Source of the DNA: JANNHK01 sp034408875
GTDB taxonomy: Bacteria > Actinomycetota > Acidimicrobiia > IMCC26256 > PALSA-610
DNA: 9,878 nucleotides
Reading direction: 5' to 3'
Assembly: GCA_034408875.1 (NCBI GenBank)
Contig: JAWXCJ010000051.1
Location: 1-9,878 of the forward strand
The notes below the pieces were generated by a model that saw nothing but the letters and a program-made list of their open reading frames with translations, was not told the DNA's origin and searched no databases. Of the stretch, positions 1-6,197 are shown piece after piece. Both the position numbers and the translations under genes were made by a program. Positions within the stretch are counted from its first letter, which is position 1, and each line of letters begins with the position of its first letter.

Positions 1-2
1 GC

Positions 3-86
3 TCGGTCATGAACCCGTCGTCGAACATCATCCTGCACTGGGGCAACGGCGACCTCGCGGGACTCCGCGACACCACCGCCTGCTGA
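3..86 (+). CDS. C-terminal end of an unrecognised protein (5' part outside window)
   Basis: Frame 3 is open from the window edge to a TGA at 84-86 and encodes 27 residues ending ...WGNGDLAGLRDTTAC. Almost every codon ends in G or C, as in the real genes of this window; the other two forward frames lack that bias, and frame 1 stops at once. This codon bias is the main reason to call it coding. The stop lies 9 nt from the stop of the convergent HIT gene, the tight tail-to-tail packing expected here. I recognise no motif in so short a piece, so no function is proposed. Confidence 0.55.
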   Translation, partial: SVMNPSSNIILHWGNGDLAGLRDTTAC

Positions 87-95
87 GGCGGTCGC

Positions 96-515
96 CTACG
101 CCCGGGGCAGGGCGGCCCGCAACCGGGCTGCGTACTCGGCCATCTCCTCGGGGCCCTCGTACTTTCGGCGGGGCCAGAAGAAGCCGCGCAGCCCGTCGCC
201 CTTCGTGCGCGGCACGACGTGGACGTGGAGATGCGGCACGGCCTGACTGACCACGTTGTTGACCGCGACCCACGAGCCCTGGGCGCCGAGCCCGGAGACG
301 ACCGCCGTGCAACAGCGCTGCACCGCGCCGAGAACGGGACCGAACAGCTCGGCCGGCAACTCGGGCAGCGTCACCACATGCGCGCGCGGCACGACGAGGA
401 CGTGCCCCTTGAACACCGGCCGCGTGTCGAGGAACGCGAACACGTCGGGTTCGTCGACGACGACATGCGCGGGCTGCTCCCCCGCGACGATCGCGCAGAA
501 GAGACAGTCGCTCAA
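96..515 (-). CDS. HIT-family (histidine triad) nucleotide hydrolase/transferase
   Basis: 139 residues, the usual size for a single-domain HIT protein. The histidine triad HLHVH is at residues 95-99, where the middle histidine (H97) is the expected nucleophile on the alpha-phosphate. The N-terminal CxxC (C4, C7) is seen in many HinT/Fhit-like proteins, and the KGHVLVVPR strand (36-44) is also typical. Family members hydrolyse AMP-lysine, AMP phosphoramidates, dinucleoside polyphosphates or similar nucleotides in the cytoplasm; which substrate applies here cannot be read from sequence. The start is a TTG only 4 nt after the MaoC stop codon. No upstream in-frame ATG fits, and MSDCLFC is the standard HIT N-terminus. 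No Shine-Dalgarno or -10 is visible, so translation is probably coupled to the MaoC gene. Confidence 0.9.
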   Translation of the reverse strand: MSDCLFCAIVAGEQPAHVVVDEPDVFAFLDTRPVFKGHVLVVPRAHVVTLPELPAELFGPVLGAVQRCCTAVVSGLGAQGSWVAVNNVVSQAVPHLHVHVVPRTKGDGLRGFFWPRRKYEGPEEMAEYAARLRAALPRA

Positions 516-519
516 CGGA

Positions 520-1017
520 TCATTCGTAGGGGCGTTGACGGGGTTTGGCGGCTTCTCGCTTCGGCACCATGACGCGGCGTTTGAAGTAGCAGACCTCTTC
601 GCCGCGCTGGTTGAAGGCGCGCGACTCGACGGTCACGACGCCGCGGTCGGGTTTGCTCTGCGATTCCCGCTTGTCGAGCACATTCGTCTCGGCGTAGATC
701 GTGTCGCCGTGGAACGTCGGCATCTTGTGCTGGAGCGTTTCGACTTCGAGGTTCGCGATCGCGACGCCGCTGACGTCGGGCACCGACATGCCGAGCACCA
801 GCGAGTAGACGAGGTTGCCGACAACGACGTTCTTGCCGAACTCCGTCTGTGTCTGTGCGAACCACGCGTCGGTGTGCAACGGATGGTGGTTCATCGTGAT
901 CATGCAGAACAGGTGGTCGTCGTACTCGGTGATCGTCTTGCCGGGCCAGTGTTTGTACGTGTCGCCGACCTCGAAGTCTTCGTAGTACCGCCCGAAGGGA
1001 CGTTCGTGGACCGTCAT
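520..1017 (-). CDS. MaoC-like hotdog enoyl-CoA hydratase, probably mesaconyl-CoA hydratase type
   Basis: 165 residues, one hotdog fold. Landmarks are YKHWPGKTITEYDDHLF (21-37), then the active-site stretch TMNHHPLHTD (41-50), then GNLVYSLVLGMSVPDVSG. The classic R-hydratase motif is GDxNPxH; here the Asp is Asn43 and the Asn is His45, while the catalytic His48 is kept. From memory, Streptomyces MaoC proteins beside crotonyl-CoA carboxylase/reductase (ethylmalonyl-CoA pathway) share this MNHHPLH variant and the YKHWPGKT block. That suggests hydration of mesaconyl-CoA to beta-methylmalyl-CoA; another small enoyl-CoA substrate is possible. I chose ATG 1017 over the in-frame upstream start at 1080, which would overlap the lipoprotein gene by about 50 nt. 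A TAGCCT -10 ends 7 nt before 1017, which supports the choice. The HIT gene follows 4 nt downstream. Confidence 0.85.
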   Translation of the reverse strand: MTVHERPFGRYYEDFEVGDTYKHWPGKTITEYDDHLFCMITMNHHPLHTDAWFAQTQTEFGKNVVVGNLVYSLVLGMSVPDVSGVAIANLEVETLQHKMPTFHGDTIYAETNVLDKRESQSKPDRGVVTVESRAFNQRGEEVCYFKRRVMVPKREAAKPRQRPYE

Positions 1018-1024
1018 GGCTGCG

Positions 1025-1030
1025 AGGCTA
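1025..1030 (-). promoter_or_regulatory. Putative leaderless -10 (TAGCCT) for the MaoC gene
   Basis: Read on the minus strand, TAGCCT (TANNNT) is followed by exactly 7 nt and the MaoC ATG, placing the transcription start at or next to the A of ATG. The hexamer includes the TAG stop codon of the lipoprotein gene, so its T-A pair may be partly explained by that stop. No -35 is recognisable. The same spacing before three other genes raises confidence. Confidence 0.45.
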
Positions 1031-1846
1031 ATCAGGCACGGGCGAGTCGCCGCCACCCGAGAGCTGTTCGGCCGGAACACAGCTCGTCACCAACTCGAAC
1101 ATCGCGGCCTCCTGCTCTCCGGTGGCCGGATCGTCGGCGCCGAGAATGCCGGCGATGACGGCCGCACGCGCGATCGCACTGCCGGCAAACGCGTCTGAGA
1201 GGCATGCTGCCTGCTCCGGGGTGATCTCCACGCCACCCGCCTCGAACTGCGTGACCAGCAACGCTCCGAAGTCGACGCACTCGAGCGTGACGTCGGCCAT
1301 GGCCCCGGCCAATTCGGGCGGCGGCGCGGCGTCGTCGCCGCCCATGATGTCGATGACGAGGACCGGTCGAAGAATGCCTGCGTCAATCATCGCGTTGGCC
1401 ACGCATTCGCGATCTTCGGCCATGAACTCTTCCCCGAAGCTTTCGGCGAGGCCGTCGGCGAGGTCGATGCACTCGATCATCGCGTCGGCCACTTCTCCGG
1501 CCTCGGCTTCGGTGAGATCGCTCGGGGGGGTGCCCGCGGCCGCGAGTACTTCTTCGGTGATACCGGCCTCCTGCATACGCTCGGCGCCGATCTCGGCGAC
1601 GATGCGTTCGGCGGTGCACTGCGCCTCGTCTTCGGGTGCGCTGAACCCGCCCTCTTCGCTGTCGACGAACGACTGCATCAAGACGTCGGTGTACGCCTCG
1701 TCGTCGAGAAATTCGTCCCCGGACTCGTCGTCTTCGGCGGCCGGCTCCGAGGCATTCGAGGCGCTGTCATCATCGTCGTCGTCGTCACCACCGCACGCGG
1801 CGAAGACGAGCAGGGCACTGATGGAGAGAGCGAGGAGTTTGCGCAC
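1028..1846 (-). CDS. Predicted lipoprotein with acidic linker and three tandem two-cysteine repeats
   Basis: 272 residues. The N-terminus is a lipoprotein signal: MRK, a hydrophobic stretch, and VFAAC with Cys18 as the lipidation site (Phe at -3 is slightly off consensus). A run of seven Asp (21-27) and an acidic Ser/Glu-rich linker to about residue 58 should hold the globular part off the membrane. The rest falls into three repeats of about 70 residues, each with a Phe followed by an acidic stretch, then C-x(3)-[AR]..., and a second Cys 41-49 residues later: C77/C126, C148/C190, C215/C256. I do not recognise the family and propose no function. The start is GTG at 1846, as an in-frame TAA lies just upstream; there is no Shine-Dalgarno. 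The gene begins 1 nt after the dehydrogenase stop codon, so translational coupling is likely. The protein is very acidic (Asp/Glu-rich) and exported, unlike its metabolic neighbours. Confidence 0.85.
   Translation of the reverse strand: MRKLLALSISALLVFAACGGDDDDDDDSASNASEPAAEDDESGDEFLDDEAYTDVLMQSFVDSEEGGFSAPEDEAQCTAERIVAEIGAERMQEAGITEEVLAAAGTPPSDLTEAEAGEVADAMIECIDLADGLAESFGEEFMAEDRECVANAMIDAGILRPVLVIDIMGGDDAAPPPELAGAMADVTLECVDFGALLVTQFEAGGVEITPEQAACLSDAFAGSAIARAAVIAGILGADDPATGEQEAAMFELVTSCVPAEQLSGGGDSPVPD
1079..1669 (-). repeat. Region coding the three protein-level tandem repeats of the lipoprotein
   Basis: Residues 60-256. The repeat starts align by eye as FVDSEEGGFSAPEDEAQC (60-77), FGEEFMAEDREC (137-148) and FEAGGVEITPEQAAC (201-215). 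Each is followed by an Ala/Ile-rich helix-like stretch, a Gly/Pro/Asp turn, and a closing [IVL]-[ETS]-[ECS]-C. Spacing between first cysteines is 71 and 67 residues. Divergence is high, so this is an old duplication visible in protein rather than DNA. Confidence 0.65.
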
Positions 1847-1847
1847 G

Positions 1848-3005
1848 TCAGGAGGTTACGTCGCCGTAGCGGTCGAGCAGGCCACGGGCGATGACCAGCC
1901 GCTGGATCTCGTTGGTGCCCTCGCCGATGATCATGAGCGGCGCGTCGCGGTAGTAGCGCTCGACGGGAAGTTCGGTGGTGTAGCCGACGCCGCCGTGCAC
2001 GCGCAACGAGTCGGTGGCGACCTCGAACGCCGTCTCGCTCGCGAACAGCTTGGCCATACCCGCTTCGACGTCGCACCGTTCCCCGCGCTGTTTGCGTTCC
2101 GCCGCACTGCGCGTCAACAACCGCGCCGCCTCGACCTTCGTGGCCATGTCGGCCAGCTTCATCTGTATCGCCTGGTGCTGTGCAATCGGCTTACCGAACG
2201 TGTGACGCTGCTGTGAGTACGAAAGCGCGGCATCGAACGCGGCCCGGGCGACGCCGACCGAGCGCGCCGCGATGTTGATGCGCCCGACCTCGAGCGCGCC
2301 GAGGATGTACGAAAGGCCGCGCCCCGCGTCGCCGAGGAGCGAGTCGGCGGGGACGCGGTGATCGACGTACGACATCTCGACCGTTTCGATGCCCTTGTAT
2401 CCGAGCTTCGGGATGTTCTTGGAGACCGTCAGTCCGCCGCTCGTCGGTCCCGGTTCCTTCTCGACGATGAGGCACGAAATGCCTTCTTCGGTGCGAACCG
2501 CGAGCGCGACGATCGCGGCGCGCTCGCCGTTGGTCACCCAGAACTTCGTGCCGTTGATCACGTACTCATCGCCGTCGCGCACGGCGCGGCACGCGATGTT
2601 GCGCGTATCGCTGCCCGCGTCGGCTTCGGAGAGCGACAGGCACCCGCGGATCTCACCCGTGGCGAGACGCGGCAACCAGCGCTGTTTCTGCGCCTCGGTG
2701 CCGTGATGGATGACGAGATACGCCGCAATCGTGTGGGTGTTGACGATGCCCGAGAGCGACATCCACCCGTACGCCAGCTCTTCGATCACGCCGATGTAGG
2801 TGAGGAGGTCGAGCCCGAGGCCGCCGTACTCCTCGGGAATCGTGATGCCGAACAGTCCGAGCGCCTTCATCTGCTCGACGATCGCTTCGGGGTACTCGTC
2901 GGCGTGTTCCATCTCTGACGCGACGGGAATGACCTCGCGCGCGATGAACCGGCGCACTGTCTCGACGAGCTCGCGCCTGATCTCGGGATCGACCGTTGTC
3001 GTCAT
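1848..3005 (-). CDS. Acyl-CoA dehydrogenase (FAD flavoprotein, 385 residues)
   Basis: Full-length ACAD. Residues 1-115 form the N-terminal helical domain (IPEEYGGLG 56-64). The beta-barrel begins at about 120, with the flavin/substrate motif SEADAGSD (126-133) and WVTNG. The C-terminal helical domain carries QQRHTFGKPIAQHQAIQ, HGGVGY (337-342) and the catalytic base Glu362 in GEGTNEIQ. It removes two hydrogens alpha,beta from an acyl-CoA and passes electrons to ETF. By remembered similarity it resembles the dehydrogenase next to the MaoC and ccr genes of Streptomyces. A short branched or dicarboxylic acyl-CoA is therefore plausible, but isobutyryl-, 2-methylbutyryl- or butyryl-CoA cannot be excluded. 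The ATG at 3005 is chosen over the in-frame GTG at 3014 because TAACGT ends 7 nt upstream of the ATG. It is the first gene of the minus-strand block and is divergent from the ABC exporter. Confidence 0.92.
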   Translation of the reverse strand: MTTTVDPEIRRELVETVRRFIAREVIPVASEMEHADEYPEAIVEQMKALGLFGITIPEEYGGLGLDLLTYIGVIEELAYGWMSLSGIVNTHTIAAYLVIHHGTEAQKQRWLPRLATGEIRGCLSLSEADAGSDTRNIACRAVRDGDEYVINGTKFWVTNGERAAIVALAVRTEEGISCLIVEKEPGPTSGGLTVSKNIPKLGYKGIETVEMSYVDHRVPADSLLGDAGRGLSYILGALEVGRINIAARSVGVARAAFDAALSYSQQRHTFGKPIAQHQAIQMKLADMATKVEAARLLTRSAAERKQRGERCDVEAGMAKLFASETAFEVATDSLRVHGGVGYTTELPVERYYRDAPLMIIGEGTNEIQRLVIARGLLDRYGDVTS

Positions 3006-3012
3006 GGCGAGC

Positions 3013-3018
3013 ACGTTA
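3013..3018 (-). promoter_or_regulatory. Putative leaderless -10 (TAACGT) for the acyl-CoA dehydrogenase operon
   Basis: On the minus strand GGTAACGT is followed by 7 nt and the ATG at 3005, the geometry of a leaderless transcript. No good -35 is seen. With the TACCGT of the opposite gene 37 nt away, the 65-nt divergent spacer 3006-3070 appears to hold two back-to-back promoters that could be co-regulated. Confidence 0.55.
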
Positions 3019-3054
3019 CCGAGACGTGGAGCCGAACAGCCGGGCGGCGCCCGG

Positions 3055-3060
3055 TACCGT
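3055..3060 (+). promoter_or_regulatory. Putative leaderless -10 (TACCGT) for the ABC exporter
   Basis: GGTACCGT is followed by 7 nt and then GTG at 3068, immediately followed by ATG at 3071. The spacing matches the other leaderless candidates here if transcription starts on the GTG. If so, the protein gains one residue relative to the ATG. No clear -35 is present. Confidence 0.5.
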
Positions 3061-3070
3061 GCTCTACGTG

Positions 3071-4936
3071 ATGGACCATCGCACGATCTCCGGTTTCACA
3101 CGCGACGATGCCATCCGCCGGCGCCAGATCGACCGGGTGGTGCTGCGCCGGGTGCTGACGATGTGCCGCCCCTACCGCCGCCTGCTGATCGGCTTCGTCG
3201 TGGCCGTGGTCGCCGGCGCGGTCGCGGGCGCGATTCCCCCGTTGCTGTTCCGCAGCCTCCTCGACACCGCAGTCCCGAACGAGGACCGCACCATGGTCGC
3301 AGCACTCGCCGTGGCTGCGGTAGGCCTCGCGTTCGCCAATGCAATCCTCTCGCTGATCCAGCGGTGGTTCTCGTCACGTATCGGCGAAGGTCTCATCTAC
3401 GACCTGCGCGTCGCGCTGTTCGACCACGTCCAGCGCATGCCGATCGCCTTCTTCACGCGTACGCAGACCGGAGCACTCCAGTCGCGCCTGAACAACGACG
3501 TCATCGGCGCCCAACAAGCCGTGACGAGCACGTTGGGAACGGTCGTGTCGAACGCGATCACCATCGCGGTGACACTCACCATCATGTTCAAGCTGCAGTG
3601 GCAACTCACGTTGCTCACGCTGATCATCCTCCCGGCGTTCTTGATCCCGGCGCGCCGGATGGGTCCGCGCATGCAGGTGCTCACCCGCCGCGGCATGCAA
3701 CTCAACGCGGAGATGAACAGCGTCACCGCCGAACGCTTCAACGTTGCCGGCGCCCTGCTCGCAAAGCTCTTCGGCCGTCCGGACCGCGAACGCGACGACT
3801 TCGCGCGCCGGGCCGCAGGCGTGAGAGACGTCGGCGTGAAGTCGGCGATGTACGGGCGCGTGCTCTTCGTCGCGCTCGGCCTCGTCGCGGCCGTCGGCAG
3901 CGCAGTCGTGTACTGGATCGGCGGCAACCTCCTGATCTCCGGGGCGTTGTCGACGGGCACCGTGGCCGCCTTCGTGCTCTACGTCGGCCAGATCTACCAA
4001 CCGCTCGCCCAGATCACGAACGCACGCGTCGAGGTACTGAGCGCGCTCGTCGCGTTCGAGCGCGTGTTCGAAGTGCTCGACTTCCCGGCCTCGATCACCG
4101 ACCCCGAACACCCGGTCGAGTTGGTCGCACCGCAGGGCCGCGTCGAGTTCGACCACGTGTGGTTCCGCCACCCCGCGGGAAGCCTCGTGTCGCTGCCCTC
4201 GCTCGAAGCGCCGGGCACCGCCGGCGGCGACGAGCCGAGCGAGTGGATTCTGCGCGACATCTCCATCACCGTCGAACCGGGTGAGACCGTCGCGCTCGTC
4301 GGGCCCTCGGGCGCGGGCAAGACGACACTGGCGATGCTCGTCTCCCGGGTGCACGACGTCGTGCAGGGTTCCGTCCGCGTCGACGGTATCGACGTGCGCG
4401 ACATGACCCAGGAGTCGCTGCACGCGGCCGTCGGGCTCGTCGCGCAGGATCCGCATCTGTTCCACGACTCGATCCGCGCCAACCTGCAATTCGCGAGCGC
4501 GAACGCAACCGAAGCCGACCTCGAGGCGGCGCTGCGCGCGGCGCGTATCTGGGATCTCGTCGCATCGCTTCCCGACGGACTCGACACGATTGTCGGCGAA
4601 CGCGGCTACCGCATGTCGGGGGGTGAGAAGCAACGGCTCGCCATCGCGCGGCTCTTGCTCAAGGACCCGGCGATCGTCGTGCTCGACGAAGCGACCGCGC
4701 ATCTCGATTCCGAGTCGGAGGTCGCGATCCAACGGGCGCTCGACGATGCACTTCGTGACCGAACTGCACTAGTTATCGCGCACCGTCTCTCGACGATCGT
4801 GGGCGCCGACCGCATTCTGGTCGTCGACGGGGGGCGCATCGTGGAGTCGGGAACCCATGCGGAGCTCTACGCCCGGGACGGCGTCTATGCCGAGCTCTAT
4901 CGCACGCAACGGGGCGCCCACGCCGAGTCCGCGTGA
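3071..4936 (+). CDS. ABC exporter half-transporter (fused membrane and ATPase domains)
   Basis: 621 residues from ATG 3071, the usual size of a homodimeric ABC exporter. The membrane domain (about 1-330) has six hydrophobic helices at about 38-60, 76-95, 150-172, 177-194, 263-283 and 293-310. The ATPase domain has Walker A GPSGAGKT (411-418), Q-loop Gln459, signature MSGGEKQR (515-522, with Glu replacing Gln of LSGGQ, common in this group), Walker B IVVLDE (535-540) and switch His571. All catalytic parts are present. A 20-odd-residue insertion (about 369-391) between the first beta strand and ILRDIS resembles the SLASLE-type insertion I recall in actinobacterial relatives, so it is not a defect. 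Substrate unknown: lipid, peptide or drug export are all possible. A start at 2996 would run over the divergent gene's start and is not favoured. Alternative start: GTG 3068. Confidence 0.93.
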   Translation: MDHRTISGFTRDDAIRRRQIDRVVLRRVLTMCRPYRRLLIGFVVAVVAGAVAGAIPPLLFRSLLDTAVPNEDRTMVAALAVAAVGLAFANAILSLIQRWFSSRIGEGLIYDLRVALFDHVQRMPIAFFTRTQTGALQSRLNNDVIGAQQAVTSTLGTVVSNAITIAVTLTIMFKLQWQLTLLTLIILPAFLIPARRMGPRMQVLTRRGMQLNAEMNSVTAERFNVAGALLAKLFGRPDRERDDFARRAAGVRDVGVKSAMYGRVLFVALGLVAAVGSAVVYWIGGNLLISGALSTGTVAAFVLYVGQIYQPLAQITNARVEVLSALVAFERVFEVLDFPASITDPEHPVELVAPQGRVEFDHVWFRHPAGSLVSLPSLEAPGTAGGDEPSEWILRDISITVEPGETVALVGPSGAGKTTLAMLVSRVHDVVQGSVRVDGIDVRDMTQESLHAAVGLVAQDPHLFHDSIRANLQFASANATEADLEAALRAARIWDLVASLPDGLDTIVGERGYRMSGGEKQRLAIARLLLKDPAIVVLDEATAHLDSESEVAIQRALDDALRDRTALVIAHRLSTIVGADRILVVDGGRIVESGTHAELYARDGVYAELYRTQRGAHAESA

Positions 4937-4992
4937 CGATGTTCGGAGACTAGAGTCGGGTACTTCCTCGAGTGGTTCCCCCCGAGTGATTC

Positions 4993-6177
4993 ATGTCTGA
5001 CGAAGCCTCCGAAGATTCCAGAGCCGACCGCCTCGACGCGCGCCGCCGCCGGTACCGGTGGGCCGGCGTCTTGTGCGCGGCAATGATCGTCGGTGGTGCG
5101 GCAACCGTCGTCGCGTTCACGCTCAACGACGACGCGGGCAACAGCGTCGAGGCCACGACCGACGACGACGAGCCGAGTACGCGCCGGACGTTCGACGACG
5201 AGGATCTTCCCGAACTCAACAAGTTTGTCGCCGATGCGCCGACGCGGCCCTTGTCGTACGAAGATCCGCTGCGCGTGTGGGTCGGTGGCGACTCGTTGTC
5301 GGGCGCACTCGGACCTGCACTCGGCGAGTTCAACGGCACGACGGGTGTCGTCGAGACGACGGTCGACTACAAGGTGTCGAGCGGGTTGGCCACGCACGTA
5401 CGCAACTGGCCCGACTACGCCGAGGACGTGATGCCGCGCGACGACCCCGAGGTCGTCGTGTTCATGATCGGCACCAACGACGCCACGATCGTCAGCTCGT
5501 ACGACAACGACGACGACGGCATTCCCGACTGGGAACCCGACTACCGGGCCAAGGTCGCGGAGATGATGGATCTGCTGCTCGAGAACGAGCGCGTGGTGTT
5601 GTGGATTGGCGCGCCGACCATGCGGACCGACAGCCGCGACAAGGGCGCGGTCGAAGTGAACCGGGTGATGCGCGAGGAAGCCGCCCTCCGGTCACCCGAA
5701 CTCGTGTACGTCGACGCGTACCGCTTGTTCGCGGGCGACGACGGCGGCTATACGGAGTCGCTCGAGAACGCCGAGGGCGACACTGTCCGCGTCCGCATCG
5801 ACGACGGTGTCCACTTCACCGCGGCGGGGGCCGAGCACCTCGCGGCTGCGGTATTCGCGTTGCTCGACGCGCGCTACGACATCGTCGAGCAGACCGACCC
5901 CGAGCACGCGCGGAAGTACACGATTCGCCACGGCGGCGGATCGGGTTCGAGTGGTTCCGGCTCCGGATCGCGCCGCACCACGCCGACGACGACGGTCACG
6001 GCCGACACGACCGACGAGTCCGCACCGCCGCCGACCGTCGTGACGACACCTCCGACGACCGTCCCGACGACCGTGCCGCCGACGACGGTCCCGCCGACCG
6101 TGCCGCCGACGGTGCCGCCGACGGTGCCGCCGACGACGACCCCGGTCACCGAACCTCCGACAACGACTACGCCGTAA
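4993..6177 (+). CDS. Membrane-anchored SGNH/GDSL-type hydrolase, DUF459-like, with Thr/Pro tail
   Basis: 394 residues. An Arg-rich start (RRRRYR) precedes one transmembrane helix or uncleaved signal at 23-44, placing the rest outside the membrane. SGNH blocks are visible: block I GGDSLS with nucleophile Ser101, block III IGTND (159-163, Asn162), and block V DGVHFT with Asp271 and His274 spaced DxxH. The order and spacing fit DUF459-type SGNH proteins, which are thought to act on cell-envelope esters such as O-acyl groups; the substrate is unknown. An acidic linker (46-72) follows the membrane helix. Residues 171-179 read DNDDDGIPD, a calcium-loop-like motif close to block III. The C-terminal part is a Gly/Ser-rich stretch (314-326), then about 65 residues dominated by Thr, Pro and Val, like a wall-spanning stalk. 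The gene begins 56 nt after the ABC gene. No strong Shine-Dalgarno is seen; co-transcription with ABC is possible. Confidence 0.85.
   Translation: MSDEASEDSRADRLDARRRRYRWAGVLCAAMIVGGAATVVAFTLNDDAGNSVEATTDDDEPSTRRTFDDEDLPELNKFVADAPTRPLSYEDPLRVWVGGDSLSGALGPALGEFNGTTGVVETTVDYKVSSGLATHVRNWPDYAEDVMPRDDPEVVVFMIGTNDATIVSSYDNDDDGIPDWEPDYRAKVAEMMDLLLENERVVLWIGAPTMRTDSRDKGAVEVNRVMREEAALRSPELVYVDAYRLFAGDDGGYTESLENAEGDTVRVRIDDGVHFTAAGAEHLAAAVFALLDARYDIVEQTDPEHARKYTIRHGGGSGSSGSGSGSRRTTPTTTVTADTTDESAPPPTVVTTPPTTVPTTVPPTTVPPTVPPTVPPTVPPTTTPVTEPPTTTTP
6058..6132 (+). repeat. 12-bp tandem repeat coding a Thr-Val-Pro-Pro tail
   Basis: Units of the form AC[CG]GT[GC]CCGCCG recur at 6058, 6070, 6085, 6097, 6109 and 6121, with 3 extra bases between the second and third. 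The units at 6109 and 6121 are identical. Translated in frame they give TVPP/TVPT repeats at the end of the SGNH hydrolase. Unit number is likely to vary between strains. Confidence 0.8.
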
Positions 6178-6185
6178 CGCCTCGG

Positions 6186-6191
6186 TACGCT
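6186..6191 (+). promoter_or_regulatory. Putative leaderless -10 (TACGCT) for the methylsuccinyl-CoA dehydrogenase-like gene
   Basis: GGTACGCT sits in the 20-nt gap after the SGNH stop codon and is followed by 6 nt and ATG 6198. This gives the following gene its own transcript with essentially no 5' untranslated region, and supports 6198 over the next in-frame ATG at 6207. No convincing -35 is visible within the tail of the SGNH gene. Confidence 0.55.
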
Positions 6192-6197
6192 GCCGAC

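Noticed and set aside
2996..3070. Earlier start for the ABC exporter giving 25 extra residues
   Set aside because: It would begin inside the divergent dehydrogenase's coding sequence and upstream of the predicted promoter, and the extra residues have no family counterpart.
4175..4243. Inserted segment in the ABC ATPase domain as a sign of disruption or novelty
   Set aside because: The insertion lies in a loop where actinobacterial relatives, as I remember them, carry similar SLASLE-like stretches, and all catalytic motifs are intact.
3374..4732. A 452-codon minus-strand frame inside the ABC exporter gene
   Set aside because: It is a shadow of the ABC gene; the sense protein has every ABC motif in order, while this frame shows none.
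4937..4992. Promoter for the SGNH gene (TAGAGT at 4951-4956)
   Set aside because: No -35 at suitable spacing and the resulting leader has no clear ribosome site; co-transcription with the ABC gene explains the region equally well.
6058..6132. CRISPR-like or intergenic satellite array
   Set aside because: The repeats are 12 bp, lack spacers, and lie in frame within the coding sequence of the SGNH tail.
5058..6197. Upstream extension of the Mcd-like reading frame, which stays open from about 5058
   Set aside because: The extension overlaps the whole SGNH hydrolase in another frame, is Arg-rich and motif-free, and a -10 plus ATG sit at the natural start 6198.
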